Positions 1-7,350 of a stretch of 64,000 nt of DNA are shown piece after piece. This DNA comes from Cesiribacteraceae bacterium YIM B00369 (GTDB lineage Bacteria; Bacteroidota; Bacteroidia; Cytophagales; Cyclobacteriaceae). The number at the start of each line of letters is the position of its first letter. Within the stretch, counting starts at the first letter, position 1. The stretch spans positions 1 through 64,000 of the forward strand of contig JAFMYY010000008.1 in NCBI GenBank assembly GCA_017948555.1. The letters are read 5' to 3'. A program made the translations under genes and the position numbers. The notes beneath the pieces are model-generated. The model had not been told where the DNA came from, searched no databases, and saw only the letters and a program-made list of their open reading frames with translations.

Positions 1-2
1 AT

Positions 3-128
3 AAAATTTTATTAACAGAGGGGCATGAGCGTATATTTACTAATGAAAGGCCATACCTAAGGGAAAAAAACGATCTAAGTATATTATGGTCACGGAATTT
101 AGGACCTGGCTTAATCGTAAAAGAATAA
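3..128 (+). CDS. C-terminal end of a gene cut by the left edge (uncertain)
   Basis: An open frame enters from the left edge and runs 41 codons to a TAA at 126-128. The peptide has a balanced composition and ends in LGPGLIVKE. I do not recognise the family. In AT-rich DNA a stretch this long can stay open by chance, so this may be noise. Only sequence to the left of the window would settle it. Confidence 0.3.
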   Translation, partial: KILLTEGHERIFTNERPYLREKNDLSILWSRNLGPGLIVKE

Positions 129-142
129 ATCAGGGCTGCAGA

Positions 143-161
143 CCGCTTCAAAATAAGGTGG
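143..161. repeat. Copy 1 of a 19-bp dispersed motif
   Basis: The motif CCGCTTCAAAATnnGGTGG occurs here and again at 1463-1481, with 17 of 19 positions identical. It lies just past the 3' end of the minus-strand gene at 193-576. The next bases, GTTAAAT at 161-167, happen to fit the GTTRRRY consensus of integron attC sites, but no partner core site was found. Confidence 0.5.
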
Positions 162-192
162 TTAAATTGGACACTAAAACGGTCAACTTTTT

Positions 193-576
193 TCAGGACA
201 AGTCACCATCGTCCCAACCAAAAGAGTAAGACCAAAGGCTTACACCCCCATCATTGTTGTAGCGATATTTTACCGACATTATCATGTCATGTTCAATGAT
301 ACTTATTTCATTGTCACTATAAACTTTGTACCCATAAGTATTACAAGCATTATTAGAGTCCTTGGGGTAAACCAATAGCCTGTTGTTTGATTCAAAAACT
401 AATTTTGCTCCTTTAGTAATGCTGCCACAATACGAAGGAATTTTTATTGGGGAATAATCCATACTGTCAACCACCCAAACTCCTGAAATTTTATGACTTT
501 CTCTTGTCAGTTCCTGTGCTGATGCTTCAAGAAACTGGAGTGTCAAAATTGAAAGTATGAATAAAATATGTCTCAT
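193..576 (-). CDS. Small secreted protein, unknown function
   Basis: This encodes a 127-residue protein with an N-terminal signal peptide (hydrophobic residues 4-15, probable cleavage after ASA at about residue 20). The mature part is about 105 residues with alternating beta-like segments (GVWVVDSMDY, KLVFESNNRLLVY, SVKYRY). This resembles small lipocalin-like or META-like periplasmic proteins, but no family can be named with confidence. It is the first of three minus-strand genes in an AT-rich stretch. They look like unrelated cargo rather than one pathway. Confidence 0.6.
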   Translation of the reverse strand: MRHILFILSILTLQFLEASAQELTRESHKISGVWVVDSMDYSPIKIPSYCGSITKGAKLVFESNNRLLVYPKDSNNACNTYGYKVYSDNEISIIEHDMIMSVKYRYNNDGGVSLWSYSFGWDDGDLS

Positions 577-650
577 TAATTAATGTCAACTTCTGTAAAT
601 TTTCACCTACTGGCTCACCGGCCGCCTTCAATTGCACCAGTTTATATTTT

Positions 651-1319
651 TTATATTAAAGAGCCGACCAATCGTTGTTTAAGTCCCTCTTTTGTCAATA
701 CCCACACCAATTCATAGTACCCTGCCCCATCGCTATTGCCTTGCCAGACAAAGTAGGTGTCTCCATTTTTATATACTTTGAAATTATTTGTACATTCAAA
801 GAGGTCGCTGTAAAAAACTCTATTGATTGATATTGCTTGTCCGTCTATTGATGCTTCAATACCACTAACCTGGTTCATCGGCATATTTCCGTCAGTTCCC
901 CAGGCATGCCTTCCATCAATGCTACCAATCCAAGGCCCTGTACCAGTGTCTATGATTTTTCCAGTTGGGTCAAAACGCTGAATGTTGTATTTGAACGTAA
1001 AGTTGTCATTATTCGGCTGTTCCAGCCGCTCTAAAGGAAATACCCTGGATTTATGAATGAATCCAGTAATAGATTCGTTATCTCCGCATCCTAAAGAGAA
1101 GTCGTTCTTTGGAATGAAAACAAGAACCCATTCTGAAGTGTCCCTCACTGAAAAGTCTATCCAGAACACTTCGTTTTCGAACACCCGATGCACAATCTCT
1201 GATTTGTTGTCCGGCTTACTTCTGACATTTGTGTAACCGTCTTTATCCCGAATGATTGCTACCTGTCCAGATACATGGAGGGATAGAAAGACTAATATTA
1301 AGATTAAAAGCTCCTTCAT
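651..1319 (-). CDS. Secreted SH3-like domain protein
   Basis: The start at 1317-1319 gives a 222-residue protein beginning MKELLILILVFLSLHVSGQ, a typical Bacteroidota signal peptide cleaved before Gln. An upstream in-frame ATG at 1400 would bury that signal, so it was not used. Residues from about 22 to 100 look like a bacterial SH3 domain (TNVRSKP, a central beta-rich core, then GFIHKSRV), often a ligand- or cell-wall-binding module. The C-terminal 120 residues are unrecognised but rich in Gly, Asn and aromatics. It lies 74 bp upstream, in transcription order, of the gene at 193-576. Confidence 0.65.
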   Translation of the reverse strand: MKELLILILVFLSLHVSGQVAIIRDKDGYTNVRSKPDNKSEIVHRVFENEVFWIDFSVRDTSEWVLVFIPKNDFSLGCGDNESITGFIHKSRVFPLERLEQPNNDNFTFKYNIQRFDPTGKIIDTGTGPWIGSIDGRHAWGTDGNMPMNQVSGIEASIDGQAISINRVFYSDLFECTNNFKVYKNGDTYFVWQGNSDGAGYYELVWVLTKEGLKQRLVGSLI

Positions 1320-1462
1320 TGGTTCAATTGGGGACAACTTGTTGGATAAAATCGCGCCTGAAACATAAAGCATTTGCAAATTAAATCCTAACTCCGACAA
1401 GTCAGGAGCTGAGGGTTACAGGTAAGGTTTAAAATCAGCTTAATCACTTTTACACAAAACCT

Positions 1463-1481
1463 CCGCTTCAAAATTGGGTGG
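1463..1481. repeat. Copy 2 of a 19-bp dispersed motif
   Basis: This is the second copy of CCGCTTCAAAATnnGGTGG (see 143-161). Here the flanks can pair (CACAAA at about 1453-1458 with TTTGTG further right), giving an imperfect hairpin with the motif core in the loop. It sits between the minus-strand genes starting at 1319 and ending at 1680. The rest of the 360-bp gap 1320-1679 holds only this motif and the lipoprotein remnant at 1587. Confidence 0.5.
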
Positions 1482-1586
1482 GTTTGTGAGACATAAACAT
1501 ATTTTTTCATTTTCCAAACTATCCTTTTATTAGGGAAGATTTACACCCAAACAAATAATCTACACAAACATTGTTATTATTTGGCC

Positions 1587-1649
1587 ATGAAAAATATACT
1601 ACTCATATTCCCCATCATGTTCATAAGCTTTTTTTGTAAGAATTATTAG
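1587..1649 (+). pseudogene. Remnant of a lipoprotein signal peptide
   Basis: An ATG is followed by 20 codons reading MKNILLIFPIMFISFFCKNY and then a TAG. The first 17 residues look exactly like a lipoprotein signal peptide ending in its lipidated Cys (FISFFC). The coding sequence stops three residues later. The simplest reading is the 5' end of a lost lipoprotein gene whose body was deleted or replaced by the minus-strand gene at 1680-2327. A genuine 20-residue lysis-type lipopeptide is possible but less likely. Confidence 0.35.
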
Positions 1650-1679
1650 TTACTCATTGAGTTTAAAATTATTTTTCTC

Positions 1680-2327
1680 CTAATTTTTAGGTAACTCATG
1701 AGTTTTCACCTCTCTATAAATCTCTGTAGTGTCATCCATTTGGATGTTTAACACTTCGATTTTATAACGAGACCCAACTCCAGGTTCCCAAACCCGATAA
1801 TGTAATTGATTTTCGAAGCCCGGAATAACTCTAAGATAAATGACAGTATCAATAAATTCTTTTTCTGTTATGAATCTTGAATTTTTTGCTGACAAAACAA
1901 ACGGGTCATATTGATTACTAAGCTTTAAGTGAATTTTAAGGTGGTTTAGTTCTCGGGCTGTAATTGTTACCTCATTTTGTTCTCCTCCCTGAATCAAAGC
2001 TTCACCTAATGTAGTTAATGAGGTATGTTCTTCTGTTTCATCAATACTAACTCTGTATTCGGTATATCTTTTTTCAGTCACAAAGTTAAAATTGAACTTT
2101 CCATTTTCATCAGTCCTTGTGGAATCAATTATGTCACCACATAAAGTCCCTTGATGCAAATAAAAACTACAGCCTTCAAGTAATACTTTGGCATTAGATA
2201 GGTTCTTGTTTTTAAATTCATCAAAAACGACACCATTAACCACGGTAATTAAATCTTCTTCGCCTTTACATCCTTTTAAGGAAAGAAAAATTAAAAATAA
2301 AAAAATTAAGAAGTTCTTTATCTTCAT
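1680..2327 (-). CDS. Lipoprotein with carboxypeptidase-regulatory-like domain
   Basis: This encodes a 215-residue lipoprotein whose signal peptide ends in a lipobox (LKGC, Cys20). Residues from about 28 to 120 follow the pattern of a carboxypeptidase-regulatory-like (CarboxypepD_reg or SdrD B-like) beta-sandwich: NGVVFDEFKNKNLSNAKV, then TRTDENGKFNFNF, then YRVSID. Such domains are common add-ons in Bacteroidota surface proteins. The C-terminal part has no recognised family. It shares strand and AT-rich composition with the two genes to its left and probably belongs to the same accessory patch. Confidence 0.65.
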   Translation of the reverse strand: MKIKNFLIFLFLIFLSLKGCKGEEDLITVVNGVVFDEFKNKNLSNAKVLLEGCSFYLHQGTLCGDIIDSTRTDENGKFNFNFVTEKRYTEYRVSIDETEEHTSLTTLGEALIQGGEQNEVTITARELNHLKIHLKLSNQYDPFVLSAKNSRFITEKEFIDTVIYLRVIPGFENQLHYRVWEPGVGSRYKIEVLNIQMDDTTEIYREVKTHELPKN

Positions 2328-3092
2328 GTCTTTTAAAATGATAAGAAGTTAAATAGCATGTGACTTTACCTTATATATTCAATATAACAAAATGTTTTTG
2401 CATTTTAAAACTAAACCCATACTAGAAAAAAAATAGTTTTCGTTACATACAAACTTTAAATCTGAAACAATCGCACTTACAGAAAAACCGCCATTTTCCC
2501 TGTAAAATAAAACCTGCGGTTTTTGAAATTTTATATATCACCACCAAAAATACCCTGAAATCATTCAAACATTCTTATAAAGGCATCTCATTAATCAAAA
2601 CATGGATCAGCTTTTTGAGACGGGTTTGTAAAACAAATAATTGAAGATTAATTATGCAAGGGTGAGCACCATGGGGCAGGAGCCGGACCATCAGCCTGAT
2701 GACAATAACTGTGGGTGCGAAATAATTTGCAAGGAAAAATTATACCTTTCCTTCTGAATCCGGATAGGATTAAGATTTTTGAAAGTGGAGGTGAAAAGGG
2801 CAGGAAAAAAACATACCGGGAACAGCTCCTGAACTTACCTCCGGTCAATCGGTGGTAAATAGCAACATAGGCAGTTTAATAAAGTTTCAATATTATTTCG
2901 TCCGGCCTTTTTTTTTGCAAGTTACACCTAACAGGTTAAAGGTCAGGGCGATAAGATACTGTTTTTGAAGGCTGAGTTTGAAGGAAAAACAGGATTTGAT
3001 AATCCAAAAAAATCGGAAAAAATCATAGGAATTTAAAAATAAATCCGTTCTTTAGTGGTAGTTACTTTTTGTTATAGGAAACTGTTACGCCT
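2328..3092. other. Intergenic region between divergent genes
   Basis: This 765-bp gap separates the minus-strand lipoprotein gene from the plus-strand OmpA gene. It contains the nested stem-loop at 2483-2524 and several A/T runs. A 66-codon minus-strand open frame at 2648-2848 has no protein-like features and was rejected. No clear promoter pair was seen, although both neighbours must start from here. Confidence 0.5.
2483..2524. terminator. Nested stem-loop, possible bidirectional terminator
   Basis: AAAAACCGC (2483-2491) pairs exactly with GCGGTTTTT (2516-2524), and an inner ATTTT/AAAAT pair can form in between. The A and T runs on the two sides would act as a terminator in either direction. 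It lies upstream of both adjacent genes, so it may be left over from a gene that is no longer present. Confidence 0.45.
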
Positions 3093-4184
3093 ATGCATTA
3101 TTTTTTCATGTTCTTACTTAGCTCCTGCTTTTTTTTATTGGTCTCCTCCGCTAAGGGGCAGGAAAGTACCGGAACAGCATTTGTTCCGGGCCATGCGCAG
3201 GGGAATGGTTTAAAGGCTGAATATTTTAATGGTACCGGTTTCCGGGAGAAGGTATTTACCCGGATTGAGGAAGAAATAGATTTTTATTACCTGGAGGAAA
3301 GTCCTGCTCCCGGAGTTGACATCAATAACTTTTCAATTCGATGGACGGGCCGCTTATATGCACCTGTAACAGGTTTATATAAAGTTCTGGTGCGGGTCGA
3401 TGATGGCGTGCGCCTTTGGATAAACAATGTGCTCCTGGTTAATAAGTGGAAGTTACAGCAGGAGACTACTTATTATGGAACAATAGAGTTAAAAGGAGGA
3501 GAGTTTTATGACCTGAAAATTGAATATTTTAACGGCCCGCTGCATGGCATAATGCAGCTGATGTGGGAGTCGCCTGAAGATGAACCACGTGGGCTGTTGA
3601 GTTTTTTTGAAGATACCCCACGTAAAATCATTCCGAAAAAATACCTGTACGGCTCCAAACCGGAAAAAAAGCCTGAAAAAGAAACTGTGAAGCCGGTGGA
3701 AAACAGGAACCTTACTGCCCGAAAAGAACCTGCTGAAGAAGAAGTGCAACTTAGCCGGGAGCCTGTAAATGTAAACTTAGTAAATGAAGCAAAAAATAGT
3801 AACCCGGAACCGGTGGAAATCCATAACTCTGAGGAGCTGAAGCCCGGAGAGCTGGTACAGTTAAAAAGTGTTTTGTTCGAACAGGGGAAATATGCTTTGT
3901 TGGAAAGCGCTTACCCTGAACTGGACAAACTGGTAAGGAACCTGCAAAGACAGGCTGCTTTGAAAATACGGATCAATGGACATACCGATAATGTAGGTGA
4001 TCCCCGTATTAACCAGTCCCTGTCATTTTTCAGAGCAAAAGTGGTGGCAACCTATCTTATAGAAAATGGCATTGACCCCTCCCGTATTGAGACCAAAGGA
4101 TTTGGCGACAGCCAGCCTGTTTCAGATAATTCCACTGAAGAAGGAAGAGCTAAAAACAGGAGAGTTGAGTTTGTGGTAAGGTAG
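3093..4184 (+). CDS. PA14 domain-OmpA family fusion protein
   Basis: This encodes a 363-residue exported protein. The signal peptide (about 1-22, ending AKGQ) is followed by a PA14-like beta-barrel domain at about 38-165 (GLKAEYFNG, then IRWTGRLYAPVTGLY, then DDGVRLWINN). A Lys/Glu/Pro-rich linker spans about 180-250. An OmpA C-terminal domain covers about 255-363, with NGHTDNVGD and the closing NRRVEFVVR that normally bind peptidoglycan. PA14 domains often bind carbohydrate, so the protein may tie a surface glycan to the cell wall. It is followed by a convergent gene. Confidence 0.85.
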   Translation: MHYFFMFLLSSCFFLLVSSAKGQESTGTAFVPGHAQGNGLKAEYFNGTGFREKVFTRIEEEIDFYYLEESPAPGVDINNFSIRWTGRLYAPVTGLYKVLVRVDDGVRLWINNVLLVNKWKLQQETTYYGTIELKGGEFYDLKIEYFNGPLHGIMQLMWESPEDEPRGLLSFFEDTPRKIIPKKYLYGSKPEKKPEKETVKPVENRNLTARKEPAEEEVQLSREPVNVNLVNEAKNSNPEPVEIHNSEELKPGELVQLKSVLFEQGKYALLESAYPELDKLVRNLQRQAALKIRINGHTDNVGDPRINQSLSFFRAKVVATYLIENGIDPSRIETKGFGDSQPVSDNSTEEGRAKNRRVEFVVR

Positions 4185-4209
4185 TGATTTTACAGTATAT
4201 GAAGCTTTC

Positions 4210-4250
4210 GGATCAGGAGAAACTCAGGCTGCTAAGCAGCTCCCTGATCC
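4210..4250. terminator. Nested hairpin between convergent genes
   Basis: GGATCAGG (4210-4217) pairs with CCTGATCC (4243-4250), and GCTGC pairs with GCAGC inside (4228-4232 and 4236-4240). It lies after the OmpA gene and overlaps the last codons of the opposing stress-protein gene. It could end transcription from both sides, although the T runs are poor. Confidence 0.5.
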
Positions 4251-4813
4251 TTGCTTTTCCGGCTTTCCGGCAATGAACTGAGCCTGCTGTTGAGCTCGTT
4301 CAGGAGAGTTAAGCCAAAGCTGTTGCAAAGCTGAAATTGCTTCAGGAGAATGAGTGAGGTGGTGCGGTCGAAGTTCCAAAGGCTGTCGGCCGGTAAGCAG
4401 ACTACAGGGAAGGTGCTGTTGTTCAGTAGTTTATTTGCAAGGCTGCCCAATGTGCGTCCGGTTTGCATATTTTGCCCCTGAGCACCTGTTACCACTAATT
4501 CTGCTTTAAGGCTTTGGGCAAGGGCAGGAATTTCAACTTCAGCAAAGCCTGGCTTAAGCAGGCGGCTTACAGATATTTCAAAGCGGTTGTGCAATTCCAT
4601 TGCCAGCAGATCCAGCTTCTTTTGAGCCGCCTCTTCCGGTAAAAGGTTTCGGTAAACCTCATTTCCATCGCTGTTATTTTCCACGGTTGCCATTGGAGAT
4701 AAGGCATGAAAAACAATTAACCGCCCCCCAAGCCTGCTGCTAAGTTCTCCGGCACATAATGCGGCAACGTGTGCATTTACGGAAAAATCTGTAGCTATTA
4801 TAATGTCTTTCAT
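4232..4813 (-). CDS. Universal stress protein (UspA family), single domain
   Basis: This encodes a 193-residue cytoplasmic protein with one Usp domain at about 1-148. It opens with IIIATDFS, as family members do. It has the complete ATP-binding pattern G-x2-G-x9-G-S in GAQGQNMQTGRTLGS, so it should bind ATP. Many Bacteroidota relatives have two Usp domains in about 280 residues. This one has only a 45-residue tail ending in charged residues, so it may be a shortened form. It is convergent with the OmpA gene and divergent from the sensor-kinase run, which suits a stress role. Confidence 0.85.
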   Translation of the reverse strand: MKDIIIATDFSVNAHVAALCAGELSSRLGGRLIVFHALSPMATVENNSDGNEVYRNLLPEEAAQKKLDLLAMELHNRFEISVSRLLKPGFAEVEIPALAQSLKAELVVTGAQGQNMQTGRTLGSLANKLLNNSTFPVVCLPADSLWNFDRTTSLILLKQFQLCNSFGLTLLNELNSRLSSLPESRKSKDQGAA

Positions 4814-5087
4814 CTGTCTTTATTTTCTCTGGCTTTTACTTTCTTAGCAAACTATCAAAAAGCAACAGGCTTCCTCTGTGTAGCAAAGCCCTGTTTGTAT
4901 AAGAATTATAAAATTAGTTTACCCGGAGTAGTATAATCATGATGGCAGGCAATTGTAAACATGATAAATATCATAATCTCCATAAGCTGATTTGCCTAAT
5001 TTTGGGTAATTGGCTACTTTACTGCCTGATTGGGCAGGGTGCTTATGACCGGAACAAGGATCTTTCCTTTTATTTAATCCTGGTCAG

Positions 5088-5120
5088 TTTGCCTGTTGTC
5101 TTAAGACTTAAGTATATTTG
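5088..5120 (+). promoter_or_regulatory. Bacteroidota-type promoter for the kinase run
   Basis: TTTG (5088-5091) and TATATTTG (5113-5120) are separated by 21 bases. This matches the Bacteroidota -33 TTTG / -7 TAnnTTTG pattern. Transcription would begin around 5127, some 35 bases before the sensor-kinase start. Confidence 0.55.
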
Positions 5121-5161
5121 ATTAGCGCTAAAGCAAATATTTTCAGATAAAATAACAGACC

Positions 5162-6709
5162 TTGGAAGAGCATCCTCATAATCCCGACCAGAATACAGAA
5201 AACAGAACACGGCTGAAAGCGATTATCGATACAGCCATCGATGGCATTATTACCATCGACAGGAGCGGTATTATTGAAACGGTGAATCCTGCTGCGGCAA
5301 GAATTTTCGGTTACCAGCCTGATGAAATTATTGGCCGGAATATTAAGATTTTAATGCCCGAACCGGACCATAGTCAGCATGATCAGTACATTGAAAACTA
5401 CCTGCGCACCGGTGAAGCAAAAATAATAGGTAAAGGACGTGAGGTATTAGGTAAAAAGAAAGATGGATCTGTTTTCCCTTTTTTATTAAGCATAAGCGAA
5501 GTTCAGCTCCAGGATAAGCTTATTTTCACAGGTATCATTCATGATATTTCAGGTTTAAAAAAAGCGGAAGCTGCTTTACGCGAAAGTGAAAACAAGATCA
5601 ATTCAATTATTAAGGCGGCAGTTGATGGCATAATTACCATTGATACCCGTGGTATTATGGAAATGGTGAATCCTTCGGCAGCTAAACTTTTTGGCTATGA
5701 CGAAGCTGAGCTTTTGGGGAAAAGTGTTAATATGCTGATGCCTGAACCTGATAAAAGCCTGCACGACAGCTATATGGGGCATTACCATGAAACAGGGGAA
5801 AAGCGCATTATCGGGATAGGAAGAGAAGTTACCGGCATGCGTAAAGACGGTACCCTTTTTCCTTTTTACCTCAGCATCAGCGAAGTAACGCTTGCAGACA
5901 GGAAGGTTTATACCGGATTTGTTCATGATATAAGTGCTCAGAAATTAAATGAAGAAAGGCTGAGGCGCTATGCTGCCGAGCTGGAGCGGAGCAACAGGGA
6001 ACTGCAGGATTTTGCCTACGTTTCTTCACACGACCTGCAGGAACCCCTCCGGAAAATTCAGGCTTTTGGCGACAGGCTGCTTACCAAAGAATATGATAAC
6101 CTCAGCGAACAGGGGCAGGATTATGTGGACAGGATGCTGAATGCAGCCTCACGTATGCAAAACCTGATCAACGATTTGCTCTCCTTTTCAAGGGTAACAA
6201 GCAAGTCCAAACCATTTGTAAAAGTAAAGCTGGACCATGTGCTTTCCGAAGTCCTGTCAGACCTCGAAGTTGCTATTGAGAAAGCGGGGGCAAAAATAAT
6301 CCGCTCTCCCTTACCGGAAATTGAAGCCGAACCTACCCAGATGCGTCAGCTGTTCCAGAACCTGATCAGCAATGCCATCAAGTTCAGGAAAGAAAATGAG
6401 AGCCCTATAATTAATATATACGCCAATAACCTGCAACGCAAAGCCCATATGACCGGTACCCCCGGCGATGAGGTAACGGAAATTTATGTGGAAGATAACG
6501 GTATTGGCTTTGATGAAAAATACCTTGATAAGATATTTAATATCTTTCAGCGCCTGGAAGGGCAGAAGTATGAGGGCTCAGGGGTGGGGCTGGCTATATG
6601 CCGGAAAATAGCCATCAGGCACGGAGGTGATATAACAGCCAGGAGCCAGCCGGGGGTAGGTACCCGGTTTATTATTACCTTAGCCCAGAGGCAACCACAG
6701 GAATCTTAA
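5162..6709 (+). CDS. Sensor histidine kinase with two FixL-like PAS domains
   Basis: This encodes a 515-residue soluble kinase. The start is TTG at 5162: an in-frame TAA lies just upstream and no ATG is available nearby. PAS1 (about 18-130) and PAS2 (about 146-258) are near repeats of each other. Both match the heme-PAS of the oxygen sensor FixL, including the axial His (His73, His201) in HDxY and the distal Arg (Arg93, Arg221) in IIGxGR. HisKA follows with His290 (SSHDLQEP), then a HATPase domain (DNGIGF, GVGLAI). No membrane segment is seen. It is 11 bp from a partner receiver. Heme binding is inferred from residues, not shown. Confidence 0.88.
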   Translation: MEEHPHNPDQNTENRTRLKAIIDTAIDGIITIDRSGIIETVNPAAARIFGYQPDEIIGRNIKILMPEPDHSQHDQYIENYLRTGEAKIIGKGREVLGKKKDGSVFPFLLSISEVQLQDKLIFTGIIHDISGLKKAEAALRESENKINSIIKAAVDGIITIDTRGIMEMVNPSAAKLFGYDEAELLGKSVNMLMPEPDKSLHDSYMGHYHETGEKRIIGIGREVTGMRKDGTLFPFYLSISEVTLADRKVYTGFVHDISAQKLNEERLRRYAAELERSNRELQDFAYVSSHDLQEPLRKIQAFGDRLLTKEYDNLSEQGQDYVDRMLNAASRMQNLINDLLSFSRVTSKSKPFVKVKLDHVLSEVLSDLEVAIEKAGAKIIRSPLPEIEAEPTQMRQLFQNLISNAIKFRKENESPIINIYANNLQRKAHMTGTPGDEVTEIYVEDNGIGFDEKYLDKIFNIFQRLEGQKYEGSGVGLAICRKIAIRHGGDITARSQPGVGTRFIITLAQRQPQES

Positions 6710-6720
6710 AAAAAACAGTC

Positions 6721-7167
6721 ATGGAAAATAAACGACCTATTGTGATACTTATAGCTGATGATGATGCCGAAGACAGGATGCTTATTCATGAAGCACTGGA
6801 GGAAAGCAGGCTTAAAAACCAGATCCGGTTCGTGGAAAACGGAGAAGAGCTTATGGATTACCTGCGGAACAATAATAAGTATGGTGACAAAGAAAAATTT
6901 CCTACTCCGGGACTTATCCTGCTGGATTTAAATATGCCTAAAAAGGATGGGAGAGAAGCACTGAAGGAAATAAAATCCGATGAGGCTCTGAGGCTGATTC
7001 CGGTGGTGGTACTTACCACCTCAAAAGCCGAAGAGGATGTGCTGAGAACTTATGACCTGGGGGTTAGCTCCTTTATTACCAAACCGGTAACCTTCTCCTC
7101 CCTGGTGGATGTAATGAAAACAGTAACCAAATACTGGTTCGAAATAGTGGAATTACCAAAACTGTAG
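6721..7167 (+). CDS. CheY/Rcp1-like response regulator
   Basis: This encodes a 148-residue single receiver domain with the acidic pocket IADDDAED, phosphoacceptor Asp69 (ILLDLNMP), the switch Thr in VVLTTSK and Lys in ITKPV. The extended loop around NNNKYGDKEKFPTPG is typical of the Rcp1 group that partners phytochrome-like or PAS kinases. It has no output domain, so it probably relays phosphate or acts by protein contact. It lies 11 bp after the PAS kinase and is probably co-transcribed with it. Confidence 0.9.
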   Translation: MENKRPIVILIADDDAEDRMLIHEALEESRLKNQIRFVENGEELMDYLRNNNKYGDKEKFPTPGLILLDLNMPKKDGREALKEIKSDEALRLIPVVVLTTSKAEEDVLRTYDLGVSSFITKPVTFSSLVDVMKTVTKYWFEIVELPKL

Positions 7168-7176
7168 GGTGAAAAA

Positions 7177-7260
7177 AGAATTAAGAATTAAGAATTAAGA
7201 ATTAAGAATTAAGAATTAAGAATTAAGAATTAAGAATTAAGAATTAAGAATTAAGAATTA
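7177..7260. repeat. Twelve perfect copies of a 7-bp tandem repeat
   Basis: The unit AGAATTA is repeated 12 times without a single change, 10 bases after the stop of the receiver gene and 90 bases before the next start. A 7-bp unit is not a multiple of three and carries stops in every frame, so it is not coding. Such simple repeats gain and lose units easily and could alter promoter spacing or mRNA read-through between the two halves of the signalling run. Confidence 0.95.
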
Positions 7261-7350
7261 AATTTTTTAACAGCAGAAATCAGGAATGCTCATTAATTCA
7301 ACAATTTAAATTCCCGCTGCTGTTTATCCAATATCCAATACTATTTTCCA

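Noticed and set aside
2648-2848. 66-codon minus-strand open frame
   Set aside because: It has no signal, domain or balanced composition and lies alone in an intergenic region; low complexity explains it.
4939-5121. 60-codon plus-strand open frame with a hydrophobic stretch
   Set aside because: Its 3' end contains the best promoter match for the kinase gene (5088-5120), and it has no recognisable start signal or family.
7177-7260. CRISPR array or coding repeat
   Set aside because: The unit is 7 bp with no spacers and stops in all frames; it is a simple tandem repeat.
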